Shown: positions 25,387-33,937 of the stretch, in pieces | Layout of the letters: each line of letters starts with the position of its first letter | Numbering within the stretch: position 1 is the first letter of the stretch | Position numbers and translations under genes: made by a program | The notes under the pieces: model-generated | The model's database searches: none | What the model was told of the DNA's origin: nothing | The model's input: only the letters and a program-made list of their open reading frames with translations | Assembly: GCA_002213445.1 (NCBI GenBank) | Contig: NJIE01000006.1 | Coordinates: 124,459 to 188,458, forward strand | Reading direction: 5' to 3' | From: Xenophilus sp. AP218F | GTDB taxonomy: Bacteria; Pseudomonadota; Gammaproteobacteria; Burkholderiales; Chromobacteriaceae | Length of the DNA: 64,000 bases

Positions 25387-26703
25387 GTGAAAGCCGGTTT
25401 CACCTTCTTCGCCTCCCGGCGCTTCCTGCCGCTGTTCAGCACCCAGTTTCTGGGCGCGTTCAACGACAACCTGCTCAAAACCGCCATCGTGGTGCTGATC
25501 AGCTTCCAGGGCCTGAGCTTCGCCGGCCTGCCGGCGGAGCAGCTGGTCAACCTGGCCGCCGGCGTCTTCATCCTGCCGTTCTTCCTGTTTTCCGCCACCG
25601 CCGGCAAGCTGTCCGAGCGCTACGACAAGGCGCGGATCGCCCGCTGGATCAAGCTGGCGGAAATCGCCATCATGCTGCTGGCCGCCTGCGGCTTTTACTG
25701 GTCGTCGGCCGGCATCCTGATGGCCTCGCTGTTCCTGATGGGTTGCCACTCGGCCTTTTTCGGCCCGCTGAAATACTCGGCGCTGCCGCAATACCTGCGC
25801 GAAGACGAGCTGGTGGGCGGCACCGGCCTGATCGAAATGGGCACCTTCCTCGCCATCCTGATCGGCCAGCTGGGCGGCAGCCTGCTCACCCACGCCAGCC
25901 CGCTGCTCCTGATCGCAGCGCTGCTGCTCACCTCGCTGCTGGGCTACGGCAGCAGCCGCGCCATGACGCCCGTCGCGCCCGGCGCGCCGGATCTCAAGCT
26001 GTCGTGGAATTTCCTCGCCGACTCGGTACAGCTTGTGCGGGAGGCCTGGCGCATCCACGACGTGCGCTGCTCGATACTGGGCATTTCCTGGTTCTGGCTG
26101 ATGGGCGCGATCTACACCACCCAGCTGCCCACCTTCACCCGCCTGCATCTGGGCGGCGACGCCGACGTCTACACCCTGCTGCTGGCGCTATTTTCCATCG
26201 GCATCGGCGTCGGTTCCGTGGCCTGCGCCAAGCTGTCGCAAGGCAAGCTGCAACTGGGCATGGTGCTGCTGGGCAGCGCCGGCATGACGCTGTTCGGCGG
26301 CGACCTCGCGCTGTCGGCGATGGCGCATTACCACGGCCCGCTGGCCACGCTGCCGCAGTTTCTGGGCCTGCCTGGCAGCTGGCGCAATATGCTGGACGTC
26401 GCCCTGCTCGGTTTCTTCGGCGGCTTCTTCACCGTGCCGCTCTACACCTGGCTGCAAACCGGCAGTCCGGACGCGTTCCGCTCCCAGGCGGTGGCCGCCA
26501 ACAACATCATCAACGGCTTTTACATGGTGGCAGCCGCCGCCGCCAGCGCGCTGATGCTGCAGTGGTTCGACAATATCGCCGCGCTGCTGCTCATCGCCGC
26601 CGGGGCCAACATCCTGGCCACGCTGCATCTGGCGCGCGCCGCGCCGGTGATCTGGCGCACCCGGCTGGATTGGGTGCGCGAACTGGCTGCCGCCCGCGCA
26701 TGA
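25387..26703 (+). CDS. MFS transporter, lysophospholipid transporter LplT-like
   Basis: A 438-aa major-facilitator protein with twelve predicted helices. FLPLFSTQFLGAFNDNLLKTAIVVLISF at residues 13-40 contains the Q-F-x-x-A-x-N-D-N-x-x-K motif of LplT, the flippase that returns lysophosphatidylethanolamine to the cytoplasm. The segment GCHSAFFGPLKYSALPQYLREDELVGGTGLIEMGTFLAILIGQ is also diagnostic of this family. In many bacteria the domain is fused to, or next to, the Aas acyltransferase that re-acylates the lipid; no acyltransferase is here. The start is GTG 25387 with a weak Shine-Dalgarno sequence; an ATG at 25374 runs into a stop after five codons and cannot be used. Substrate is inferred from homology only. 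Confidence 0.82.
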   Translation: MKAGFTFFASRRFLPLFSTQFLGAFNDNLLKTAIVVLISFQGLSFAGLPAEQLVNLAAGVFILPFFLFSATAGKLSERYDKARIARWIKLAEIAIMLLAACGFYWSSAGILMASLFLMGCHSAFFGPLKYSALPQYLREDELVGGTGLIEMGTFLAILIGQLGGSLLTHASPLLLIAALLLTSLLGYGSSRAMTPVAPGAPDLKLSWNFLADSVQLVREAWRIHDVRCSILGISWFWLMGAIYTTQLPTFTRLHLGGDADVYTLLLALFSIGIGVGSVACAKLSQGKLQLGMVLLGSAGMTLFGGDLALSAMAHYHGPLATLPQFLGLPGSWRNMLDVALLGFFGGFFTVPLYTWLQTGSPDAFRSQAVAANNIINGFYMVAAAAASALMLQWFDNIAALLLIAAGANILATLHLARAAPVIWRTRLDWVRELAAARA

Positions 26704-26704
26704 C

Positions 26705-26738
26705 AAAAGCCGCCACGGAACCCTCCGTGGCGGCTTTT
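26705..26738. terminator. Bidirectional terminator
   Basis: A 15-bp perfect stem, AAAAGCCGCCACGGA (26705-26719) with its inverse (26724-26738), around ACCC. A4 and T4 ends make it work for both the LplT gene and the convergent reductase gene. Confidence 0.9.
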
Positions 26739-26766
26739 CATTGCGGATACGGTCTGGCCGCGCCGA

Positions 26767-28158
26767 TCAGCCCTGCAGCCTGGCGGCGGCGTCGCGCAGC
26801 GCGGTGCGCAAGCCCTCCTCGATCACCGGATGGTAGAACGGCATCTCCAGCATCTGGGCGATGGTCAGTCCCTGCTGATGGCTCCAGGCCAACAGATGCG
26901 CCAGGTTTTCGGCGCGCGGGCCTATCATCTCCGCGCCCAGGAAGCGGCCGGTGGCGGCGTCGGCGTAGACATGCAGCAGCCCCTTGTTGATGCCCATCAC
27001 CCGGCTGCGGCCCTGGTCTTCGAAGCTCACCTCGCCGGTGACGAAGCCGCCAGGCGGCAAGTCGGCGAAACGGCGGCCCACCATCATCATCTGCGGGTCG
27101 GAGAACACCACGGCGATGCTGGAGCGGCGCAGGCCGGGCTGAACGTCCGGGTAGCGCGCGGCATTGTCGCCGGCGGTCTTGCCCTCGTCGGCCGCTTCAT
27201 GCAGCAGCGGCAGGATGTTGTTGGCGTCCCCGGCGATGAACACCGGCGCGCCGACGCAGAGCAGCGTTTCCGGATCGAACACCGGCACGCCGCGGGCATC
27301 GAGCTGCAGGCTGGTGTTTTCCAGGCCCAGACCCTTGACGTTGGGCGCGCGGCCGGTGGCGGCCAGCACGTAATCGAAACGCTCTTCCACTTCCTCGCCG
27401 TCCAGGTTCAGATAGCGGATCCGCGCCTGCTCTCCGTCCTTGTCCATTTCCAGGATCTTGGCGTCCGGGTCCAGGTAAAAGTCGGCGGACAGCGCCTGGC
27501 GGGCGTAGTCGCGGATCGCCGGGTCGCTCAGCGGGCCGACCGCGCCGCCCACGCCGAACACGCGCACCTTGACGCCCAGCCGGGACAGCGCCTGGCCCAG
27601 CTCCAGGCCGATGACGCCCGGGCCGAACACCGCCACGCTTTGCGGCAGGGTTTCCCAGCTGAACACGTCGTCGTTAACGATCAGGCGATCGCCGAAAGCG
27701 CGGAACGGCGCCGGAATCGCCGGCGAGGAACCGGTGGCGATCACCACGCGCTGCGCCTGGATCAGCGTGTGCTCGTCCACCTGCAGCGTGGTGTTGTCGA
27801 TGAAGCGGGCGTAGCCGCGCAGCCTGTCCTGCGGCGGGATGGATTCCACGCCGCGCAGCACGAAGCCGACGAAGCGGTCGCGCTCGCCGCGCACGCGGGC
27901 CATCACCTCGCGGCCGTCGATGCGAACCGGCCCATCCACATGCACGCCGAACATCGCGGCGTGGCCGGCGTGATGCGCGGCCTCGGCGGCAGCGATCAGC
28001 AACTTGGACGGCATGCAGCCGACGCGAGCGCAAGTGGTGCCGTAAGGGCCGCCTTCGATCAGCACGGCGCTCTTGCCGTGAGCCTTGGCGGCGCGGTAGG
28101 CGGCGAGGCCGGCGGTGCCTGCGCCGATGATGGCGACGTCGATGTTCAGGGTGTGCAT
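26767..28158 (-). CDS. Dihydrolipoyl dehydrogenase-like flavin disulfide reductase
   Basis: A 463-aa class I pyridine nucleotide-disulfide reductase. FAD motif IIGAGTAGLAAYRAAKAHG (residues 10-28), redox-active pair CARVGC (C43, C48) followed by MPSKLLI, NAD motif FGPGVIGLELGQALSRLG, ATGRAPNV, FIAGDANN, and the C-terminal FYHPVIEEGL with H443-P and E447/E448 acting as the catalytic base dyad are all visible. The CARVGC loop differs from the CLNVGC of E2-bound lipoamide dehydrogenases, and no pyruvate- or oxoglutarate-dehydrogenase genes are nearby, so the natural partner may be different. The start at 28158 (MHTLNIDVAIIGAG) has AAAGGAAACC upstream. It is next to the Prx5-Grx gene but separated by a terminator. 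Confidence 0.87.
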   Translation of the reverse strand: MHTLNIDVAIIGAGTAGLAAYRAAKAHGKSAVLIEGGPYGTTCARVGCMPSKLLIAAAEAAHHAGHAAMFGVHVDGPVRIDGREVMARVRGERDRFVGFVLRGVESIPPQDRLRGYARFIDNTTLQVDEHTLIQAQRVVIATGSSPAIPAPFRAFGDRLIVNDDVFSWETLPQSVAVFGPGVIGLELGQALSRLGVKVRVFGVGGAVGPLSDPAIRDYARQALSADFYLDPDAKILEMDKDGEQARIRYLNLDGEEVEERFDYVLAATGRAPNVKGLGLENTSLQLDARGVPVFDPETLLCVGAPVFIAGDANNILPLLHEAADEGKTAGDNAARYPDVQPGLRRSSIAVVFSDPQMMMVGRRFADLPPGGFVTGEVSFEDQGRSRVMGINKGLLHVYADAATGRFLGAEMIGPRAENLAHLLAWSHQQGLTIAQMLEMPFYHPVIEEGLRTALRDAAARLQG

Positions 28159-28231
28159 GATGGTTTCCTTTCCTTGGATTCGGCAGGGATGCGGCACGGC
28201 ACTGGCGACAATGGCGTGGCGTATCCCGGCG

Positions 28232-28258
28232 AAAAAACGGCCGGCAGGAGTACCGGCC
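28232..28258 (-). terminator. Intrinsic terminator of the Prx5-Grx gene
   Basis: GGCCGG (28239-28244) pairs with CCGGCC (28253-28258). On the minus strand U6 follows (complement of 28232-28237). Confidence 0.8.
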
Positions 28259-28310
28259 CCAAATGTTCCGGCGGCGTCAGGGCCCGAGCCGCCGGGGTCG
28301 AACGCGAGAA

Positions 28311-29042
28311 TTACTTGGCGAAACGCTTTTCCACGTCGTCGGCGGAGCCGATCAGTTCGCCGTTGATGAATACCTGCGGGGCGGTCATCTTGCCGGCCAC
28401 GGCGCCCAGCACCTTGCCGCGCACCTTGTTGTCCAGCGGCACTTCCACGAATTCGTAGCCGTTTTCAGCCAGAACCGCCTTGGCGCGGGCGCAGTGCGGG
28501 CAGCCAACCTTGGTGAACACCACCACCTGATCCGGCTTCTTGGCGGTCGGGTTGATGTAGTTCAGCAGGGTGTCGGCGTCGGAAACCTTGAACGGATCGC
28601 CCGGCTCTTGCGGTTCGATGAACATCTTGTCCACCACGCCGTCCTTGACCAGCATCGAGTAGCGCCAGCTGCGCTTGCCGAAGCCGAGGTCGGCCTTGTC
28701 CACCAGCATGCCCATGCCTTCGGTGAAATCGCCGTTGCCGTCCGGGATCATCACCAGATTGCCGGCTTCCTGATCCTTGGCCCATTCGTTCATCACGAAG
28801 GTGTCGTTGACCGACACGCACAGGATGGCGTCCACGCCGTTGGCGAAGAAGGCCGGCGCCAGCTCGTTGAAGCGCGGCAGGTGGGTGGAGGAACACGTCG
28901 GGGTAAACGCGCCCGGCAGCGAGAACACGGCTACGGTTTTGCCGTCGAACAGTTCTGCGGTGGTAACGTCCTTCCACTCGTTGTTTTCACGGGTGCGGAA
29001 AGTGACGTTCGGTACGCGTTGGCCTTCACGATTTTGCAGCAT
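28311..29042 (-). CDS. Hybrid peroxiredoxin 5-glutaredoxin
   Basis: A 243-aa fusion that reduces hydrogen peroxide and alkyl peroxides with glutathione. Residues 1-160 are a Prx5 domain with the peroxidatic cysteine C50 in [16 protein letters not shown] and the substrate arginine in [12 protein letters not shown]. Residues 170-243 are glutaredoxin with CPHC at 181-184 and [20 protein letters not shown] (cis-proline and glutathione-binding GS-D). The same fusion is known from Neisseria, Haemophilus and Chromatium. The Grx module serves as built-in reductant, so no separate AhpF is required. The flavin disulfide reductase gene next door could support thiol recycling, but this is inference. The start at 29042 has AAGGAGATC upstream. 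Confidence 0.95.
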   Translation of the reverse strand: MLQNREGQRVPNVTFRTRENNEWKDVTTAELFDGKTVAVFSLPGAFTPTCSSTHLPRFNELAPAFFANGVDAILCVSVNDTFVMNEWAKDQEAGNLVMIPDGNGDFTEGMGMLVDKADLGFGKRSWRYSMLVKDGVVDKMFIEPQEPGDPFKVSDADTLLNYINPTAKKPDQVVVFTKVGCPHCARAKAVLAENGYEFVEVPLDNKVRGKVLGAVAGKMTAPQVFINGELIGSADDVEKRFAK

Positions 29043-29111
29043 GGTGCGATCTCCTTGACGGGGTGAAACAGTGTTGAATCAATCGATGAGCGGATTATGA
29101 TAGCCAAAGAA

Positions 29112-29125
29112 AATTAGGTCTAATT
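29112..29125. promoter_or_regulatory. Palindrome in the Prx5-Grx / YaeR-like divergent region
   Basis: AATTAGGTCTAATT is a perfect 6-bp inverted repeat around GT, in the AT-rich part of the 269-base divergent region. It overlaps a plausible minus-strand -35 (TTAGAC) 18 bases from CATAAT. A regulator of the peroxiredoxin could bind here. It does not fit the OxyR spacing. Confidence 0.4.
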
Positions 29126-29311
29126 GATTGTTTAAAGACTATCCATTTGCAATTCCTATCAGCTCGCAAGCGACGGCGCCAGGCGACGCGCTTATGCTAC
29201 AAAGCTGCCACATCAAGGCAGGTGCAGACCACCGGCCTAACCGTTAAAATCGACCCAAGCCCCCGCCGGCCGACGGCGGGCAATTCCCACCTCGCGGATA
29301 CCTACGCCTCC

Positions 29312-29704
29312 ATGCGCATTACCGGACTGCACCACCTGGCCATCATCACCGCCGACTACCCTCGCGCTCGCGATTTCTACCATCGCCTGCTCGGCCTCCC
29401 CATCCTGGCCGAAAACTGGCGCGAAGAGCGGCAATCGTGGAAGCTGGACCTGGCCTTGCCCGGCGGCAGCCAGCTGGAGCTGTTCAGTTTCCCCTCACCG
29501 CCGCCGCGCCCGACCCGCCCGGAAGCCTGCGGCCTGCGCCATCTGGCTCTGGCCACCGACGCGCTGGACGACGTCCGCGACCGCTTGCGGCGAGAGAACG
29601 TGCAAGTGGAGGCGATCCGCATCGACGAATACACCGGAGCGCGCTTCTTTTTCTGCCGCGACCCGGACCAGCTGCCGGTGGAGTTTTACGAAACCGCGCC
29701 GTGA
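29312..29704 (+). CDS. VOC-superfamily metalloprotein, YaeR/GloA2-like
   Basis: A 130-aa glyoxalase-fold protein. The sequence runs ITGLHHLAIITADYPRARDFYHRLLGLPIL, then LDLALPGGSQLELFSF, RPTRPEACGLRHLAL and IDEYTGARFFFCRDPDQLPVEFYE. The H-E-H-E metal ligands (H7 or H8, E of LELFSF, H of LRHLAL, E of VEFYE) are present. From memory it is close to E. coli YaeR over its entire length, including P-x-R-P-(S/T)-R-P-E-A-C-G-L-R-H-L-A. The reaction of YaeR-type proteins is unclear; a link with lactoylglutathione-like chemistry is only family inference. There is no good ribosome binding site before ATG 29312. It is divergent from the peroxiredoxin gene. Confidence 0.85.
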   Translation: MRITGLHHLAIITADYPRARDFYHRLLGLPILAENWREERQSWKLDLALPGGSQLELFSFPSPPPRPTRPEACGLRHLALATDALDDVRDRLRRENVQVEAIRIDEYTGARFFFCRDPDQLPVEFYETAP

Positions 29705-29839
29705 ACCCAGGCGCGCCGCGCCGCGGAATCCGGCTTTGCCTTTCCGCGCGCGCCGCGCATAGTGATATTGAGCGAACCGCCGCCCCGGCCGCGCCAGCAG
29801 GCGCCGGCCCGCGGCGACAACAAAATGATGGAATAAAAA

Positions 29840-31732
29840 ATGAAAGCCCCCCACGCCATCCCGTCCCTGTTCGGCCTGCTGCTGGCAGCCGGTTTCACCG
29901 CGCCCGCCTGCGCCAGTCCCGACGCCACCCTGCTGGCGGCCCGCGACGCCTACCGCGCCAACGACATGACCAAGCTCGCCGATCTGGGCGCCAGCCTGCC
30001 GTCCGATTACGCGCTCAAGGATTACCCGGAGTTCTGGCTTACTCTCAAGGCGCTGGACCGCGACGACGACGCCCAGGTGCAACGCTTCCTCGCCCGCGTG
30101 CAGGAAGGCCTGCTGCCGGAGCGCATTCGCAACGAGTGGGTAAAGAAGCTGGGGTCGCGCGAAAGCTGGTCCGCCTTCGCCGCCGAATGGAAAAAACTGC
30201 CCGCGGAAGGGCGCGATGAAGAGTCCGGCTGCTACGGCCAGCTGATGCAGCTGCGCCAGGGCCAGGCCCCCGCCGACCTCGACCGCTTCCTGGAAGGCAA
30301 GCCCGCGCCGGAAGGCTGCAATCGCCTGATCGCCGCCGCCGCGGGCAAAGGCCTGCTCAAGGAAGACTGGCTGTGGCTGCGCACCCGCCTGCTCCTGGCC
30401 GGCAATTACGTCACCCAGGCGCGCCAGACCGCGGCCGCCGGCCAGCTGCCGCTGGACAACGCCGCGCTCAACAAGCCTGCCGCCGCCAATCTGGCCACGC
30501 CGGGCGGCCAGGAAGCCGCCCTGTTCGACATCGTGCGCAAGGCCAAGAACGACCTGAACGCCTCCGCTGCGCAACTGCTCAAGACGCAGGAGCAACTGTC
30601 GCCGGAGCGCAGCCGTTTCGGTTGGGGCCAGCTGGCCTTGCTGTCCGCGCGCAAGCTGCAGTCGGAGCAGGCGCTGCAATGGTTCGACCGCGCCGATCCC
30701 AAACAGCTGACCAGCGAACAGTGGGACTGGTGGGCGCGCTCCGCCTTGCGCCTTGAGCAATGGGCGCAGCTGGACAAGATCATCCGCGACATGCCGGCCG
30801 ACATCGCCGGCAAGCCGGTCTGGACCTACTGGCGCGCCCGCACCCTGCAGCAACAGGGCAAGAACGCCGAAGCGCGCGCCCTGTTCAGCAAGGCCAGCGG
30901 CGGCCACAGCTATTACGCGCTGCTGTCGCTGGAGGAGATCGGCAACAGCCTGTCCACCCCCAGCAACAAGACCACGCCGGGCAAGGACGACATCGCCCGG
31001 ATGAAGGCCGACCCTGCCGTCCAGCGCTCGCTGGCGCTCCTGGGCGTGGCCGAGGTCTACACCAAGCCGGAATTCCGCACCGACGCGCAGCGCGAATGGC
31101 GCTGGGCGATGCGCGGCCGCAACGACATGGAGCTGCTGGCCGCCGCCGAAATCGCTCGCAAGGAAGGCTTCTACGACATGGCCATCTACAGCGCCGAGCG
31201 CACCAGGGAAGAGCACGACTTCTCGCTGCGCTATCTGACGCCTTACCGCGAAGTCACTCAAAAGTACGCGCGCCAGCTGGACATCGACGACGCCTGGGTG
31301 TACGGCCTGATCCGCCAGGAAAGCCGCTTCATCACCATGGCCCGCTCCGGCGTCGGCGCTTCCGGCCTGATGCAGCTGATGCCGGCCACCGCCAAGTGGG
31401 CGGCCAAGAAGATCGGCCTGACCCACTTCGCCGTCAACGACATCGACACCAACGTCCAGCTCGGCACCTGGTATCTGCGCTACGTGCTGGACAATCTGTC
31501 CGGCAACGAGGTGATGGCCACCGCCGCCTACAACGCCGGACCCGGCCGCGCCCGCAACTGGCAAACCGGCAAGGAGCTGGACGGCACCATCTACGCCGAA
31601 ACCATCCCGTTCAGCGAAACCCGCGATTACGTGCAGAAAGTGATGGCCAATGCCGCCTATTATTCGAGCACCTTCGGCCATGCCAACATTTCGCTGAAGA
31701 ACCGCATGGGCGTCATCCCCGCCCGTTACTAA
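29840..31732 (+). CDS. Soluble lytic murein transglycosylase (Slt70-type)
   Basis: A 630-aa periplasmic enzyme that cleaves peptidoglycan between N-acetylmuramic acid and N-acetylglucosamine with anhydro-product formation. It has a signal peptide (MKAPHAIPSLFGLLLAAGFTAPACAS), a long alpha-superhelical U/L domain (residues 30-450, many W-A-R and alanine-rich helices), and a C-terminal SLT domain. The catalytic glutamate is E494 in YGLIRQESRF; GASGLMQLMPATAK and TAAYNAGPGRARNW follow as in the family. Length matches E. coli Slt (645 aa). It begins a same-strand set with the NDUFA9-like gene and cca (28 and 2 bases apart). Confidence 0.93.
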   Translation: MKAPHAIPSLFGLLLAAGFTAPACASPDATLLAARDAYRANDMTKLADLGASLPSDYALKDYPEFWLTLKALDRDDDAQVQRFLARVQEGLLPERIRNEWVKKLGSRESWSAFAAEWKKLPAEGRDEESGCYGQLMQLRQGQAPADLDRFLEGKPAPEGCNRLIAAAAGKGLLKEDWLWLRTRLLLAGNYVTQARQTAAAGQLPLDNAALNKPAAANLATPGGQEAALFDIVRKAKNDLNASAAQLLKTQEQLSPERSRFGWGQLALLSARKLQSEQALQWFDRADPKQLTSEQWDWWARSALRLEQWAQLDKIIRDMPADIAGKPVWTYWRARTLQQQGKNAEARALFSKASGGHSYYALLSLEEIGNSLSTPSNKTTPGKDDIARMKADPAVQRSLALLGVAEVYTKPEFRTDAQREWRWAMRGRNDMELLAAAEIARKEGFYDMAIYSAERTREEHDFSLRYLTPYREVTQKYARQLDIDDAWVYGLIRQESRFITMARSGVGASGLMQLMPATAKWAAKKIGLTHFAVNDIDTNVQLGTWYLRYVLDNLSGNEVMATAAYNAGPGRARNWQTGKELDGTIYAETIPFSETRDYVQKVMANAAYYSSTFGHANISLKNRMGVIPARY

Positions 31733-31760
31733 GCGGCGGCGCGCGGAACAAGGAAACATC

Positions 31761-32708
31761 ATGACTTCCAGAAACATCTGTCTGATCGGCGGCAGCGGCT
31801 TCGTCGGCGGCTATCTGGCGGAACGGCTCACCCGCGCCGGCTGCCGGCTGCGCATCGCCACCCGCCGGCCGGAACGGCAAAAATCCCGGCTGGCCACTTT
31901 GCCGGGCGCGGAGATGATCCAGGCCGACGTGTTCCAGCCCGCGCATCTTGACCGCCTGCTGGCCGGCCAGGACGCGGTGGTCAGCATGGTGGGCATCCTG
32001 CACGGCTCCCGCCGACAGTTCGAGCGCGCCCATGTCGAATTGACCGACGCCATCCTGCAAGCCTGCGCCCGGCAAGGCGTGCGGCGGCTGGTGCACATCA
32101 GCGCGCTGGGCGCGGCCCAGGACGCGCCCAGCGACTATCTGCAAACCAAGGCGCTGGCCGAGCTGGCGATACGCGCCAGCGGGCTAGACTGGACGATATT
32201 GCGGCCGTCGGTGATCTTCGGCCGCGGCGACAGCTTCCTGACCCTGTTCGCCCAGCTGCTGGCCGCGCTGCCCGCGCTGCCGCTGGCCGGCGCCGACAGC
32301 CGCTTCGCGCCGATCTGGGTGGAGGATGTGGCGTCGGCCGTCGCCGCCTGCCTGGACAACTCCGCCTGCATCGGCCAAAGCCTGGATCTGGCCGGCCCGG
32401 AAGTCTACACGCTGGCCGAGCTGGTGCGGCTGACCGGCCGGCTCACCGGCCGTCCGCGCCCCATCATCCCGCTGCCGGCCGGACTGGCCATGTTGCAGGC
32501 CGCGCTGATGGAATGTCTGCCCGGACCGACGCTGATGAGTCGCGACAACGTGCGCTCGCTGAGCCTCGACAACGTCAGCGACCAGCCTTTCCCCGGCCAG
32601 TTGCTGGGCTTCGCCCCCGCCTCGCTTGCCGCCATCGCCCCGTCCTATCTCGCGGGCGAAGAGTTCAATACCATCGTATCCCGCTACCGGAGCAAGGCCG
32701 CGCGTTGA
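31761..32708 (+). CDS. NAD(P)-binding protein, complex I NDUFA9-subunit-like
   Basis: A 315-aa atypical short-chain dehydrogenase. The N-terminal NICLIGGSGFVGGYLAERLTRAGCRLRIATRR gives the G-x-x-G-x-x-G nucleotide-binding loop, followed by VVSMVGILHGSRRQFERAHVELTDAIL, LVHISALGA, SDYLQTKALAELAIRASGLDWTILRPSVIFG (Y-x-x-x-K-like pair) and FAPIWVEDVASAV. This pattern is the bacterial NDUFA9-like branch, whose role is unclear since bacterial complex I has no such subunit. ATG 31761 has AAGGAAACATC upstream. It is in the slt-cca series, the cca start lying two bases beyond its stop, which indicates coupling. Confidence 0.85.
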   Translation: MTSRNICLIGGSGFVGGYLAERLTRAGCRLRIATRRPERQKSRLATLPGAEMIQADVFQPAHLDRLLAGQDAVVSMVGILHGSRRQFERAHVELTDAILQACARQGVRRLVHISALGAAQDAPSDYLQTKALAELAIRASGLDWTILRPSVIFGRGDSFLTLFAQLLAALPALPLAGADSRFAPIWVEDVASAVAACLDNSACIGQSLDLAGPEVYTLAELVRLTGRLTGRPRPIIPLPAGLAMLQAALMECLPGPTLMSRDNVRSLSLDNVSDQPFPGQLLGFAPASLAAIAPSYLAGEEFNTIVSRYRSKAAR

Positions 32709-32710
32709 AT

Positions 32711-33937
32711 ATGAAGATCTATATCGTCGGCGGCGCGGTGCGCGACCGCCTGCTGAATCTGCCGGTCAAAGACAGAGACTGGGTTGTCGTCGGCGCGACG
32801 CCCGAAGACATGCTGGCCCGGGGCTACCGCCCGGTAGGCAAGGATTTTCCGGTTTTCCTGCACCCGGAAACCCAGGAGGAATACGCGCTGGCGCGCACCG
32901 AGCGCAAAATCGCCAAGGGCTATCACGGCTTCAGCTTCCACACCTCGCCCGACGTCACCCTGGAAGAAGACCTGGCCCGCCGCGATCTGACCATCAACGC
33001 CATCGCCGAGGCCGACGACGGCGCCCTGATCGACCCCTACGACGGGCAAGCCGACCTGAAGGCGCGCATCCTGCGCCACGTCAGCCCCGCCTTCGCCGAG
33101 GACCCGGTGCGCATTCTGCGCCTGGCGCGCTTCGCCGCCCGCTTCGGCTTTGACGTCGCCCCGGAAACCATGCGGTTGATGCGGCAAATGGTAGTCGACG
33201 GCGAGGCGGACGCGCTGGTGGCGGAGCGGGTATGGCAGGAACTGGCTAAGGGCCTGATGGAGGATCGCCCGTCGCGGATGTTCCTGATCCTGCGCGAATG
33301 CGGCGCGCTGGCGCGCATTCTGCCGGAGGTGGACGACCTGTTCGGCGTGCCGCAACGCGCCGACTATCACCCGGAAGTGGATACCGGCGATCACGTCATG
33401 CGGGTCATCGATTACGCCGCCGCCCAGCGCTACGCGCTGCCGGTGCGCTTCGCGGCGCTGGTTCACGATCTTGGCAAGGCGCTCACCCCGCCCGAAATGC
33501 TGCCGCGCCACATCGGCCACGAAACCCGCGCCACCCACGCGCTGGGCGAGCTGTGCCAGCGGCTGCGCGTCCCGTCCGACTGCCGCGATCTGGCCCACAT
33601 CACCATGATCCACCATACCAAGGTGCATCAGGCGACGTCGCTGAAACCGGCCACCATCCTCAAGTTGTTCAAGGACTGCGATGGCTTGCGTCGCCCGGCG
33701 CGTTTCCTGCAGATGCTGGAAGCCTGCCTCGCCGACAGCCGCGGCCGGCTGGGCTTCGAACACGCGCCCTATCCGCAGCAAGGCTATCTGCAAGCGCTGC
33801 TGGAAGCGGCTCAAGCTGTCGACGCCGGCGCCATCGCGGCGGCCTGCGCCGACAAATCCGGCATCCCGGCTGCGATTGACCGCGCCCGCCAGCAGGCTAT
33901 CGCCGAAGCCATGCGCCAAATCGCGTTCAGCGCGTAA
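32711..33937 (+). CDS. cca: Multifunctional CCA-adding enzyme
   Basis: A 408-aa enzyme that adds or repairs the 3' CCA end of tRNAs. The head is the class II nucleotidyltransferase: IYIVGGAVRDRLL, the D-x-D metal pair (D21, D23 in KDRDWVVVG), RRDLTINAIA, and GQADLKARILRHVSPAFAEDPVRILRLARFAARF. The C-terminal half has an HD phosphohydrolase domain (RFAALVHDLGKAL), found in the gamma/betaproteobacterial enzyme, which shows 2'-phosphatase and cyclic phosphodiesterase activity. Length fits E. coli Cca (412 aa). ATG 32711 is two bases past the previous stop; a TTG at 32705 is an alternative. Its last 11 bases overlap the convergent methyltransferase gene. Confidence 0.95.
   Translation: MKIYIVGGAVRDRLLNLPVKDRDWVVVGATPEDMLARGYRPVGKDFPVFLHPETQEEYALARTERKIAKGYHGFSFHTSPDVTLEEDLARRDLTINAIAEADDGALIDPYDGQADLKARILRHVSPAFAEDPVRILRLARFAARFGFDVAPETMRLMRQMVVDGEADALVAERVWQELAKGLMEDRPSRMFLILRECGALARILPEVDDLFGVPQRADYHPEVDTGDHVMRVIDYAAAQRYALPVRFAALVHDLGKALTPPEMLPRHIGHETRATHALGELCQRLRVPSDCRDLAHITMIHHTKVHQATSLKPATILKLFKDCDGLRRPARFLQMLEACLADSRGRLGFEHAPYPQQGYLQALLEAAQAVDAGAIAAACADKSGIPAAIDRARQQAIAEAMRQIAFSA

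Noticed and set aside
26705-26738. Small RNA gene from the strong inverted repeat
   Set aside because: It lies exactly between two convergent stop codons with A/T tails on each side, the normal form of a bidirectional terminator.
29043-29311. OxyR binding site before the Prx5-Grx gene
   Set aside because: ATAG and CTAT quarter-sites occur but their spacing does not fit ATAG-N7-CTAT-N7 repeats; only a short palindrome remains.
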